A DNA stretch of 6,021 nucleotides from Candidatus Acetothermia bacterium. Lineage in GTDB: Bacteria > Bipolaricaulota > Bipolaricaulia > UBA7950. The DNA is taken from the NCBI GenBank assembly GCA_003535305.1, contig DOHL01000004.1, positions 542 through 6,562 of the forward strand. The letters are read 5' to 3'. Position 1 is the first letter of the stretch, and every line of letters starts with the position of its first letter. The notes beneath the pieces are model-generated. The model was not told the origin of the DNA and did not search any database. It saw nothing but the letters and a program-made list of their open reading frames with translations. The position numbers and the translations under genes were made by a program. Of this stretch, positions 1 through 6,002 are shown piece by piece.

Positions 1-3
1 CTT

Positions 4-12
4 TCACCTCCT
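4..12 (-). promoter_or_regulatory. Near-perfect Shine-Dalgarno of a gene starting just outside the window
   Basis: On the minus strand the bases read AGGAGGTGA, complementary over nine bases to the anti-SD, followed by AAG to the edge. With usual spacing the start codon lies within a few bases left of position 1. The gene itself is not visible. Confidence 0.8.
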
Positions 13-30
13 AATTTTACTAATAAAATT
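13..30. repeat. Second palindrome in the leader, candidate operator 2
   Basis: AATTTTA (13-19) and TAAAATT (24-30) form a perfect 7-base inverted repeat with a four-base gap. Its centre is 22 bases from the centre of the neighbouring palindrome at 34-53, roughly two helical turns, and only one base precedes the Shine-Dalgarno site. This arrangement suits cooperative binding of a dimeric regulator; it is inferred from symmetry and position only. Confidence 0.5.
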
Positions 31-33
31 CAT

Positions 34-53
34 TTCTATTTTTATAAATAGAA
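34..53. repeat. Palindrome over the transcription start, candidate operator 1
   Basis: TTCTATTT (34-41) and AAATAGAA (46-53) are perfect 8-base inverted repeats separated by four bases. The element touches the last base of the -10 box and covers the predicted +1, a classic repressor position. It could also form a weak AT-rich hairpin in the RNA; there is no U-tract suited to termination. Confidence 0.6.
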
Positions 54-81
54 TTATATAGCGCTCCATTCTCAATGTCAA
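53..81 (-). promoter_or_regulatory. Perfect consensus sigma-70 promoter for the gene beyond the left edge
   Basis: On the minus strand TTGACA (81 to 76) is followed by exactly 17 bases and then TATAAT (58 to 53), matching both consensus hexamers at optimal spacing. It lies in the gap just after the stop of the TIM-barrel gene and points out of the window. Transcription should start near position 46 and give a leader of about 46 bases. The spacer contains the 6-base palindrome AGCGCT (60-65). A promoter this strong usually needs repression, and palindromes overlap the start site. No terminator is visible upstream, so read-through from the TIM-barrel gene is also possible. Confidence 0.85.
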
Positions 82-89
82 GTAGCAGT

Positions 90-872
90 TTAGGTGCTCG
101 TCTTGGAGGTGAGATGCGCGAAAAACCGAGTCGCTCTCTTTATATCTGTAATTGGATCGCCTGATGAATGGAGCTCGATCACTGCCGGTCCGCGATAATC
201 TATCCGGTGAATCGTTTCCAGCGCTTCCGGCCAATTAATCGACCCTTCGCCCGGTATACGATGTAGATCTTCCTTCCCATCGTTATCGTGCAAATGGAGG
301 TGGATCAATTGCTCTTTGTATCGTTTAAGATAGGCGCGGATCGGCTGACGTCCGGCGTCCGTCGACATATGGGCATGGCCGACGTCGATACAGACACCGA
401 TATTCGTCTTTTGCGGGTCATCGCCGATGCGGTCGAGGATCTGATCAAGGAACCACAGGTTGTCGCTGCTGTTTTCAAGCGCAAACGCAATGCCGCGAAG
501 ACGCGCTGTCTGCGCCAAGCGCGCTATCTCCGGGTAGTCCGGTTGAGCAGAAGAGTGGTGGCAACCAAGCGTTTTGTTATGGAGGACAAGCGTGGTGGCG
601 CCAAGAGCAGCGCACTGGTCTATCTCTTGGCATAATGCTTGGCGATCCCAACTGTCGAGCTGGGTGTGCATCGATATGAACGGCAGATCGTCTTTATCTG
701 TATGGAGCACTGCAGAATCCGGACCAGGGAAAATTCGACCTGCTGTCTGGCAAGGAATCCATATCTCCACGCCAAGGTTGAGGGAGGTGATGCTTTGTAT
801 CGCCTCCCTCATAGCTTTCCAGGTAGGTTCTCGATTATGGAAGAACGCCAATGCACTCGCTCCGAAGATCAT
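90..872 (-). CDS. Sugar phosphate isomerase/epimerase-like TIM-barrel protein
   Basis: This is a 260-residue protein of the xylose-isomerase-like TIM-barrel superfamily (PF01261; AP endonuclease family 2), which includes sugar isomerases, epimerases, inosose dehydratases and endonuclease IV. Likely divalent-metal ligands are Glu133 (FALENSS), Asp163 with His166 (CIDVGHAHM), His195 (HLHLHDNDG) and Glu233 (VIELHSS). The H-D-N-D-G...D-L-H-R-I-P-G-E-G segment (195-210) is typical of the sugar-acting branch. The chosen ATG at 870-872 sits one base after the stop of the preceding gene and begins directly at the first barrel strand (MIFGASALAFF), with GGAATAGG upstream, which fits termination-reinitiation. 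An in-frame ATG at 894-896 would add 26-18=8 residues but has no SD. The chain ends at TAA (90-92). The fold is secure; the substrate is not recognisable. Confidence 0.88.
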   Translation of the reverse strand: MIFGASALAFFHNREPTWKAMREAIQSITSLNLGVEIWIPCQTAGRIFPGPDSAVLHTDKDDLPFISMHTQLDSWDRQALCQEIDQCAALGATTLVLHNKTLGCHHSSAQPDYPEIARLAQTARLRGIAFALENSSDNLWFLDQILDRIGDDPQKTNIGVCIDVGHAHMSTDAGRQPIRAYLKRYKEQLIHLHLHDNDGKEDLHRIPGEGSINWPEALETIHRIDYRGPAVIELHSSGDPITDIKRATRFFAHLTSKTST

Positions 873-873
873 T

Positions 874-1863
874 TTACCTATTCCATAGCGTTTCATCGGT
901 GAAAAGCGCGGGCGTTCCACCGGTATGCAAGAAGAGGACCGTCTCATCACGTTGAAACCGCTGTTGAGCGATCAGATCGATCAACCCGGCCATTGCTTTG
1001 CCGGTATAGACCGGATCGAGCAGAATCCCTTCTGTCTGTGCAACGAGCCGGATCGCGGCGAGTCCTTCCGGGGTGGGGATGGCGTAACCAGGACCGACGT
1101 ATTGATCATGGACTTCAATATCCGCCGGCAAAAACTTAAGCCTATGTCCCAGATTACAGGCCGTCTCCTCCGCTAACCGGCAGACTCGTTCGACAACGTA
1201 ATCTGTTGACTGCGACACGCTGATCCCGATCACATTGAGCGCAAAATTAAGCGCTGTTACCCCCAGAACGACCCCTGCATGGGTGCCGCCGCCGCCGCTG
1301 GCAAGGAGAAGATGGTCGATGTGAATTCCCATCTCATTTACCTGTGTAAGAACCTCTGTCAACGCCACATAATAACCTGTGCAACCGACCGGTGTTGAGC
1401 CGCCGCCGGCAATGACGTACGGATTGCTCCCTTCTTGTTTGAGCTGTTCGGCTGCCGTCTCCACTCGCTGCACTATCTCCTCGCGATCATCGGTGTCGAC
1501 GAACTCAATCTGTGCTCCCAGCAGGCGATCGAGGAGGAGGTTCGCTTTATACGTAACCGGTTCTTTGCCCCGCAGAAAGAGGACGGCTCGCAACCCAAAC
1601 TGAGTTGCCGCCGCCGCTGTCATCCGGACGTGATTCGATTGCAAAGCTCCTGTGGTAAGCACTGTATCTGCTCCTTTCTCGATGGCATCACCAAGAATAA
1701 ATTCCAACTTACGCGCCTTGTTTCCCCCGAAGGCAAGGCCGGTAAGGTCATCACGCTTAATGAATATCCGTGGTCCATCAAGCTCTTTACTCAATCGTTT
1801 AAGCTCATGGAGCGGGGTTGGTAAAGCAGCGATCCGTTTGCGCGGCAACTTTCCAATTTGCAT
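874..1863 (-). CDS. D-cysteine desulfhydrase / ACC deaminase family PLP enzyme
   Basis: This 329-residue protein is a fold-type II PLP enzyme of the D-cysteine desulfhydrase/1-aminocyclopropane-1-carboxylate (ACC) deaminase family. The Schiff-base lysine should be Lys49 in FGGNKARKLE (45-54). QSNHVR (75-80) holds the residues that act on the substrate. SGGGGTHAG (189-197) is the phosphate-binding loop, and VGPGYAIPTPEG (256-267) plus LLDPVYTGKAMAGL (281-294) complete the active site. The VYTGKAMAGL block, with Thr287, resembles D-cysteine desulfhydrases, which release pyruvate, H2S and ammonia; ACC deaminases typically have another residue there. The exact substrate (D-cysteine, beta-chloro-D-alanine or another D-amino acid) remains open. 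The ATG at 1861-1863 has AGGAG seven bases upstream. The open frame continues 60 codons further upstream but that part crosses the palindromic repeats and has no family similarity, so it was excluded. The TAA stop is one base before the next gene. Confidence 0.9.
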   Translation of the reverse strand: MQIGKLPRKRIAALPTPLHELKRLSKELDGPRIFIKRDDLTGLAFGGNKARKLEFILGDAIEKGADTVLTTGALQSNHVRMTAAAATQFGLRAVLFLRGKEPVTYKANLLLDRLLGAQIEFVDTDDREEIVQRVETAAEQLKQEGSNPYVIAGGGSTPVGCTGYYVALTEVLTQVNEMGIHIDHLLLASGGGGTHAGVVLGVTALNFALNVIGISVSQSTDYVVERVCRLAEETACNLGHRLKFLPADIEVHDQYVGPGYAIPTPEGLAAIRLVAQTEGILLDPVYTGKAMAGLIDLIAQQRFQRDETVLFLHTGGTPALFTDETLWNR

Positions 1864-1870
1864 CTGGTTT

Positions 1871-1875
1871 CTCCT
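1871..1875 (-). promoter_or_regulatory. Shine-Dalgarno site of the PLP enzyme gene
   Basis: AGGAG on the minus strand lies seven bases before the ATG at 1861-1863. It decides the start of this gene against a 60-codon longer open frame that lacks family similarity and crosses repeats. Confidence 0.8.
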
Positions 1876-1902
1876 GTTTAAAACTGGTTCGTCTCTTGAT
1901 TG

Positions 1903-1928
1903 GTAAGGGCAACCTCCTGTGGTTGCCC
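1903..1928. repeat. Third, diverged member of the palindromic repeat family
   Basis: GGGCAACC (1907-1914) and GGTTGCCC (1921-1928) form an 8-base stem with a 6-base loop. The left end GTAAGGGC (1903-1910) differs by one base from the GTAGGGGC end of the other two copies. It ends about 40 bases upstream of the PLP enzyme start. Confidence 0.65.
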
Positions 1929-1979
1929 ATTGTTTTTCCGTCATTGGCGCGGGTAATAACGGTGCGGGCGCCGGTTCCC

Positions 1980-2007
1980 GTAGGGGCGTATTGCAATACG
2001 CCCCTAC
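1980..2007. repeat. Perfect 28-base palindrome (GTAGGGGC family)
   Basis: The left half GTAGGGGCGTATTG (1980-1993) is followed directly by its exact reverse complement (1994-2007). It lies in the gene-free spacer between the P1 peptidase and the PLP enzyme. GTAGGGGC ends with a variable centre resemble an interspersed palindromic repeat class that I recall from many bacterial genomes. There is no T-run on either side, so it is not a normal intrinsic terminator. Confidence 0.85.
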
Positions 2008-2059
2008 AATAATGACGATAATTCCATGGACAAGACTCGGCAATGATAACGTAGCTATC

Positions 2060-2083
2060 GGGCGAACGACCGTTCGCCCCTAC
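2060..2083. repeat. Second GTAGGGGC-family repeat, abutting the P1 peptidase stop
   Basis: GGGCGAACG (2060-2068) and CGTTCGCCC (2071-2079) form a 9-base stem with a 2-base gap, and the right arm continues as CTAC to 2083, immediately before the P1 peptidase stop codon. The left arm is imperfect at its outer end: a GTAG exists at 2051-2054 but is separated by five extra bases, suggesting an insertion or decay. Confidence 0.75.
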
Positions 2084-3163
2084 TTATCCCTCTTTAATGA
2101 TCGCTAAGGTCTCTCGGATAGGTAATCCCAAGCGCTGATTTCCGTCGCGCCCAACGACTGTTTGCGCGGTAAATAATGCATTTACAATCGCCTCTTCTGT
2201 CGCCTCTGCCACCCCACAAAACAAGCGGGATAGCTCCTTGCTTGATTCGTGTAATCCGGTCAATGTCATCGTCGAGCTCGCTGAGTAATGGGGGATATAT
2301 GTTGCAGTGGAAAAGGTAATAACGATGTCTCCGCTTCCATGGGACGAATTGGCTCCGGTGCGTGCCAGTCCGTGTGTCGCACGTTTGGCTAACCGCCCTA
2401 ATTGGCGGGCCGACAGAGGTGCGTCAGTAGCGATAACAATCATGATCGAGCCGTCGTTATTTGTCTCTGTGTTTGTCTTTGGAAGAGCAGCGCCCACTGG
2501 AAATCCAGCGATTATCAATTCCTCTTTGCGGCCGCAGTTGACGAGGACCAGTGCTCCGATAGTATAATCATCCACTCTTCGCGATGATGTGCCGATCCCC
2601 CCTTTATAGCCGAAGGCCGACATCCCTACTCCAGCGCCGATCGATCCTTCTTCCACCGGACCGGAAGAGGTCTTTGCCAGCGCGTCCAGGACATGCTCCT
2701 GTTTCACATGCCGGCCTTGCAGGTCGTTCAAAAAACTATCGTTACATTCTCCAACGACTGGGTTGACCGAGCCGGTCGTCACTCCGATATCGGGATTCCG
2801 GCGCAACATGTATTCGATGAGCCCGTCTGCTGCCAGTCCGGCACAGAGAGTATTGGTAAGGACGATCGGCGTTTCGATCACCCCTAACTCGACGATCTGG
2901 ACCAACCCGATCGTTTTACCGAATCCATTGATCACATGGACAGCAGCAGGAACTTTATCCAAAAAAAGGTTCCCTGGATGAGGCTTGATCACTGTAACGC
3001 CGGTTCGCACCGGCCCTGTTCCTGGAACCAACTTCCCTTCACCGCGAACAAGAGAGAGATGTCCTACCTCTACTCCTGGCACATCGGTGATAGAATTCAA
3101 CTGGCCAGGCGTAAGCAAGCCAATGGTAACTCCCAGTTCACGCGCCCGCCTTCGCTCTTCCAT
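2084..3163 (-). CDS. P1-family (DmpA-like) self-cleaving aminopeptidase
   Basis: This 359-residue protein belongs to peptidase family P1 (S58; PF03576), N-terminal-nucleophile hydrolases related to DmpA (L-aminopeptidase/D-esterase/amidase) and BapA (beta-peptidyl aminopeptidase). Visible blocks are ITDVPGVEVGH (25-35), INGFGKT (78-84), ETPIVLTNTL (97-106), VNPVVGEC and FLND (133-147), GGIGTSSR (188-195), ATDAPLS (245-251) and HGSGDIVITFSTA (275-287). By family analogy the chain should cut itself between Gly276 and Ser277, giving subunits of 276 and 83 residues with Ser277 as the new N-terminal nucleophile. A Ser rather than Thr nucleophile points to DmpA/BapA rather than the NylC nylon-oligomer hydrolases. 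No signal peptide is seen. The ATG lies eight bases after the tldE stop and has only a weak upstream GAGGG, so translation is probably coupled to tldE. Substrate preference (L-, D- or beta-peptides) cannot be decided here. Confidence 0.92.
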   Translation of the reverse strand: MEERRRARELGVTIGLLTPGQLNSITDVPGVEVGHLSLVRGEGKLVPGTGPVRTGVTVIKPHPGNLFLDKVPAAVHVINGFGKTIGLVQIVELGVIETPIVLTNTLCAGLAADGLIEYMLRRNPDIGVTTGSVNPVVGECNDSFLNDLQGRHVKQEHVLDALAKTSSGPVEEGSIGAGVGMSAFGYKGGIGTSSRRVDDYTIGALVLVNCGRKEELIIAGFPVGAALPKTNTETNNDGSIMIVIATDAPLSARQLGRLAKRATHGLARTGANSSHGSGDIVITFSTATYIPHYSASSTMTLTGLHESSKELSRLFCGVAEATEEAIVNALFTAQTVVGRDGNQRLGLPIRETLAIIKEG

Positions 3164-3171
3164 TCTGTTTG

Positions 3172-4509
3172 CTACGCCCTCTTTGCTGAGCCGCTGAATC
3201 TCAATCGATCGGTCTTTAGCGCCGGCACGCGGCTACCGCCGAAGAAGCTCCCTACGAGCGCCGTCTCTTTCGATATCTGGGAGACATGCGAGAGGGCCTT
3301 TAAGATACTGTCGGTAAACCGCAAGGTTCCAAGGGAAGAGGTAATCCTTCCCTCTTCGATCAAGAACGTCCCATCGCGCGTAAGGCCGGTTATCGTGGTG
3401 CTCATCGGTTCAACCGGATTGGTGTAGTGGAAACGGGTGACATAGATACCCCGCTCTGTCGAAGCGATCATCTCTGCTAAGGAAGAATCACCTCTTTCCA
3501 TAAAGAGATGGAGCGGCATGGGGCCGGAACTGTTCGGCGCAGGGAGCGCATGGCCGGTCGATCGTTTTTCCGGCTGGCGGCCGGCAGTATAAGAGTCATA
3601 GACTACCCCTTTAGCCACCCCTTTTTCGATCAAACTTACCTTCTCTTTCGCTACTCCCTCGAAATCGAACGGCATCGGCATCCCCTGGGGATTGAGGCCA
3701 TCATCCCAAATAGTGATATTGTCACCGGTGATCTGTTTGCCCAGTTTATCTACCATAAAGCTCCGTCTCTCTTGTAACGCCAGCGCTCCCATTCCCAGAT
3801 AACCGAGGAAAGAGACAAATGTTCCTACGGCATAGGGCTCAAGGATCGTCACATACTCTCCCGGTTCGATCGTAATCGGGTCTTTTCCCTGCAAGCATTT
3901 ATCGATCGCTTGCTCAGTCAGCGCAACGATATCGATTTGGGTGACGTCGCGCGTTAAGTAGTTGGCATAGCCAGAGGCCCCGTCATCACTGCTGACGATC
4001 AAGTTGAGATCAGCGCTTGTCCCTCGCTGATGGGCGTTTACCCCCATCGAATTAACGATTATAATCTCCATCGTCTCGGTGGAGATCGCGCCGGAGGCGA
4101 TAATGCCGTTTTGTTCTGTTAGTTTCACAATCGTCGCTACAGCTTTCGCCCTCTGTTGCGGGGTAAACTCTGCTGTGGCGCTGACATACGTCTCAATCTC
4201 TCGGTACGGTGTCGGGGCGGGAAGGGACTGGAAATACGGATTTTCGCGCTGCGCATCGGCGATCTCTATCGCCTTTTCCACTGCGCTGCGCAGTGACTTT
4301 TCATTTAGTTGATTGGTAGTGGCCGATCCGATCTTCTTCCCTACCACAACACGAATGGAGGCGGTGCCATTACTCTCTGCCACGTTCTGATGAATATAAT
4401 TATTGGTGAATCTGGTAAGAGCGGAATCCTTGCCCATGTAGACGATCTCTGTCTGCTCTGCGCGGGAAAACTGCAAAACTTCAGTGAGCATTTTGTTGAT
4501 ATTCGTCAT
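3172..4509 (-). CDS. tldE: TldE/PmbA-type partner subunit of the TldD protease
   Basis: This 445-residue protein is a TldD/PmbA-family paralogue and the expected heterodimer partner of the upstream gene. It has the same fold blocks: an N-terminal domain (about 20-65), a central region EYVTILEPYAVGT (218-230) aligned with the place where TldD carries HExxxH, the DNITIWDDG block (263-271), and a C-terminal half with ERGIYVTRFHYTNPV (352-366). The HExxxH motif is absent, as is normal for TldE, which shapes the chamber rather than binding the metal. The ATG overlaps the tldD stop (ATGA), and the SD (AGGAG, seven bases upstream) lies in the last codons of tldD. This arrangement suggests translational coupling and 1:1 synthesis. 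The stop is TAG at 3172-3174. No export signal is seen. Confidence in the family is high; assignment as TldE rather than a second TldD rests on the missing zinc motif. Confidence 0.93.
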   Translation of the reverse strand: MTNINKMLTEVLQFSRAEQTEIVYMGKDSALTRFTNNYIHQNVAESNGTASIRVVVGKKIGSATTNQLNEKSLRSAVEKAIEIADAQRENPYFQSLPAPTPYREIETYVSATAEFTPQQRAKAVATIVKLTEQNGIIASGAISTETMEIIIVNSMGVNAHQRGTSADLNLIVSSDDGASGYANYLTRDVTQIDIVALTEQAIDKCLQGKDPITIEPGEYVTILEPYAVGTFVSFLGYLGMGALALQERRSFMVDKLGKQITGDNITIWDDGLNPQGMPMPFDFEGVAKEKVSLIEKGVAKGVVYDSYTAGRQPEKRSTGHALPAPNSSGPMPLHLFMERGDSSLAEMIASTERGIYVTRFHYTNPVEPMSTTITGLTRDGTFLIEEGRITSSLGTLRFTDSILKALSHVSQISKETALVGSFFGGSRVPALKTDRLRFSGSAKRA

Positions 4510-5948
4510 TTCATCACTCCTACGCGCACATTGCGAAAACGAGCCGGCGCGGCTCCATGCCCGACATGGGCCGTCTGTCCTGGTTCTCCCTTACCGCAAT
4601 TGGGCGTTCCCCACATCTGCCAGTGGTCATCATTACAGATAGCGTCGCAATTACCCCAAAACTGCGGTGTAATTCCAGTATAGGTTGGGTTTTTAACCAT
4701 CTGCGCCAGCTTACCGTCTTTGATCTCCCACCCGATCTCCGTGCCAAATTGAAAGTTAAGCCTGCGGTCATCGATCGACCAACTACGGTTCGTTTCAACA
4801 TAGAGCCCTTCTTCGGTGGAGGCGATCATATCATCGAATGTCCACTCCCCTGGTTGGAGATTGATATTTGTCATGCGAATCAGCGGTATATTGCTCCAGC
4901 CATCGGCTCGCATCGTCCCATTGCTCAACTGTCCTAGCTGAACCGCTGTTTCTCGCGACGTGAGATAGCCGACAAAGATCCCTTTGTCGATAATTTGTGT
5001 CCGTTGTGCCGGCACACCCTCGTCGTCAAACCCGAACGTCCCCAATCCGCCAGGGACAGTAGCATCGGCAATGATATTTACAATCTTCGAGCCGTAACGG
5101 AAATTACCTAATTTTTCCGTGGTGAGAAAACTCGTGCCGGCATAACTCGCTTCACTGCCGAAGACACGGTCGAGTTCAATTGGGTGGCCGCACGATTCAT
5201 GAACCTGCAATGCTAATTGAGAGCCGTCGATAATCAGTGTCGTCTCTTTGGATGGACATTGCGGCGCAGAGAGAAGCGCCGCTGCCTCACTAGCGACGCG
5301 AGGAGCGTGCTCGGCTAAGTTAAGAGACTCGATGAACTCATATCCGCCGGTGGTAAAGTTACCGCGGAATGAGTTGGGGTAGGAGCGCACCTGAATCTCA
5401 CCGTCTTTAAGTGCTTTGGCAGTTAATCCGGCACCACATTCGATTATCTCTTGCTCGATGTAACTCCCCTCACTGTTGGCGAAGAATTTTTTCTCACTAA
5501 AGAGAGTCATAAATGCTTGTGATATCTTCACTGCCTTCTCCTGCCGTAAGAGACCCTCGGCTGTAAGGAGAAGGTCGATCCGCTGCGCGAGAGGAACGGT
5601 AAATGGGTCGATCTTAAGCGGAGTACGATAGCTTTGTTGAACCTTCTCGCTCGGGCTCAATCTGACGTCTTCTTTTTTGCTCGTTGCGCTTGCGCGGGCT
5701 ATCTGTATCGCCAAATCGACGACTCGGTCTATCTCATCCTTTTCGACGCGAAAACTGGAGGCAAATCCCCATCCTCCGGCAACGACTACCCGTACCCCCC
5801 AACCATAACTGGTCCTGTTGCTGATCGCTTCCGGAGATCCATTCTTGATCTCTATACTCTCTGACCTCCGATCTACGATCCGTATCTCGGCAAATGTAGC
5901 GCCTGCTGCGCAGGCTCGATCCAACGCTCGTTCGGTAAAATCTTGCAA
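4506..5948 (-). CDS. tldD: TldD-type zinc metallopeptidase (catalytic subunit)
   Basis: This 480-residue protein is the catalytic half of the cytoplasmic TldD/TldE protease, which in Enterobacteria matures microcin B17-type peptides and degrades the antitoxin CcdA (family knowledge). The zinc site is visible as HESCGH, with His250, Glu251 and His255, inside the conserved block that begins around residue 236. A later Cys451 in NCGK fits the third metal ligand of the family. Other family blocks are GTFGFDDEGVP (303-313), GYLTSRETA (327-335) and EGLYVET (380-386). The length matches the family. There is no signal peptide or membrane segment. The start is TTG: an AAAGGAGG SD sits six bases upstream, and the first in-frame ATG is only at residue 147, far inside the N-terminal domain. 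It is the first gene of the cassette and overlaps tldE by four bases. The family call is very secure; the natural substrate cannot be read from the sequence. Confidence 0.95.
   Translation of the reverse strand: MQDFTERALDRACAAGATFAEIRIVDRRSESIEIKNGSPEAISNRTSYGWGVRVVVAGGWGFASSFRVEKDEIDRVVDLAIQIARASATSKKEDVRLSPSEKVQQSYRTPLKIDPFTVPLAQRIDLLLTAEGLLRQEKAVKISQAFMTLFSEKKFFANSEGSYIEQEIIECGAGLTAKALKDGEIQVRSYPNSFRGNFTTGGYEFIESLNLAEHAPRVASEAAALLSAPQCPSKETTLIIDGSQLALQVHESCGHPIELDRVFGSEASYAGTSFLTTEKLGNFRYGSKIVNIIADATVPGGLGTFGFDDEGVPAQRTQIIDKGIFVGYLTSRETAVQLGQLSNGTMRADGWSNIPLIRMTNINLQPGEWTFDDMIASTEEGLYVETNRSWSIDDRRLNFQFGTEIGWEIKDGKLAQMVKNPTYTGITPQFWGNCDAICNDDHWQMWGTPNCGKGEPGQTAHVGHGAAPARFRNVRVGVMK
4516..4520 (-). 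promoter_or_regulatory. Shine-Dalgarno site of tldE, inside the end of tldD
   Basis: Within the last sense codons of tldD the minus strand reads GGAGT (AGGAG when one base further upstream is included), seven bases before the tldE ATG. Together with the ATGA stop/start overlap it indicates coupled translation of the two subunits. Confidence 0.7.
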
Positions 5949-5954
5949 AAGAGG

Positions 5955-5962
5955 CCTCCTTT
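5955..5962 (-). promoter_or_regulatory. Shine-Dalgarno site of tldD, supports TTG start
   Basis: On the minus strand the bases read AAAGGAGG, followed by six bases (CCTCTT) and then TTG at 5946-5948. This is a near-perfect match to the 3' end of 16S rRNA at ideal spacing. It is the main reason to accept the TTG as the tldD start. Confidence 0.85.
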
Positions 5963-5972
5963 GACAGTTTAG

Positions 5973-6002
5973 TTGACATAGCTGGTCAGATATAACTATA
6001 AT
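5973..6002 (+). promoter_or_regulatory. Sigma-70 promoter for a divergent gene beyond the right edge
   Basis: On the plus strand TTGACA (5973-5978) is followed by 18 bases and TATAAT (5997-6002), both perfect hexamers one base off optimal spacing. It points rightwards, away from tldD. A second TTGACA lies at 5961-5966, giving a 12-base direct repeat, and TGAC/GTCA half-sites (5974-5977 and 5985-5988) flank seven bases. On the opposite strand a TATAGT (6000 to 5995) overlaps the -10 and might serve tldD, but its -35 would fall partly outside the window, so the tldD promoter is not resolved. Confidence 0.7.

Noticed and set aside
288..635. A plus-strand ORF of 115 codons opposite the TIM-barrel gene
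   Set aside because: It is antisense to a well-supported gene, resembles no known family, and its sequence is explained by the coding strand. The other plus-strand frames across the window are rejected for the same reason.
1907..1928. AGGAGG at the loop/stem boundary of the third hairpin, minus strand
   Set aside because: No start codon follows at suitable spacing in a frame with coding appearance, so it is not a ribosome binding site.
2006..2033. A weak minus-strand promoter TTGTCC-16-TATTGT before the PLP enzyme gene
   Set aside because: Only about four of six bases match in each box and the -10 overlaps the 28-base palindrome. It is not strong enough to list as a promoter.
1864..2043. 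A 60-codon upstream extension of the PLP enzyme reading frame
   Set aside because: It crosses two palindromic repeats, has no family similarity and no SD, while the ATG at 1861-1863 has AGGAG at good spacing and gives a family-like N-terminus.
1903..2083. The spacer hairpins as intrinsic terminators
   Set aside because: None is followed by a T-run on the minus strand, and they recur as repeat-family members, so termination is not supported.
5734..5979. An 81-codon minus-strand frame overlapping the start of tldD
   Set aside because: It runs in another frame inside the conserved N-terminal domain of tldD and has no SD of its own at the right place.
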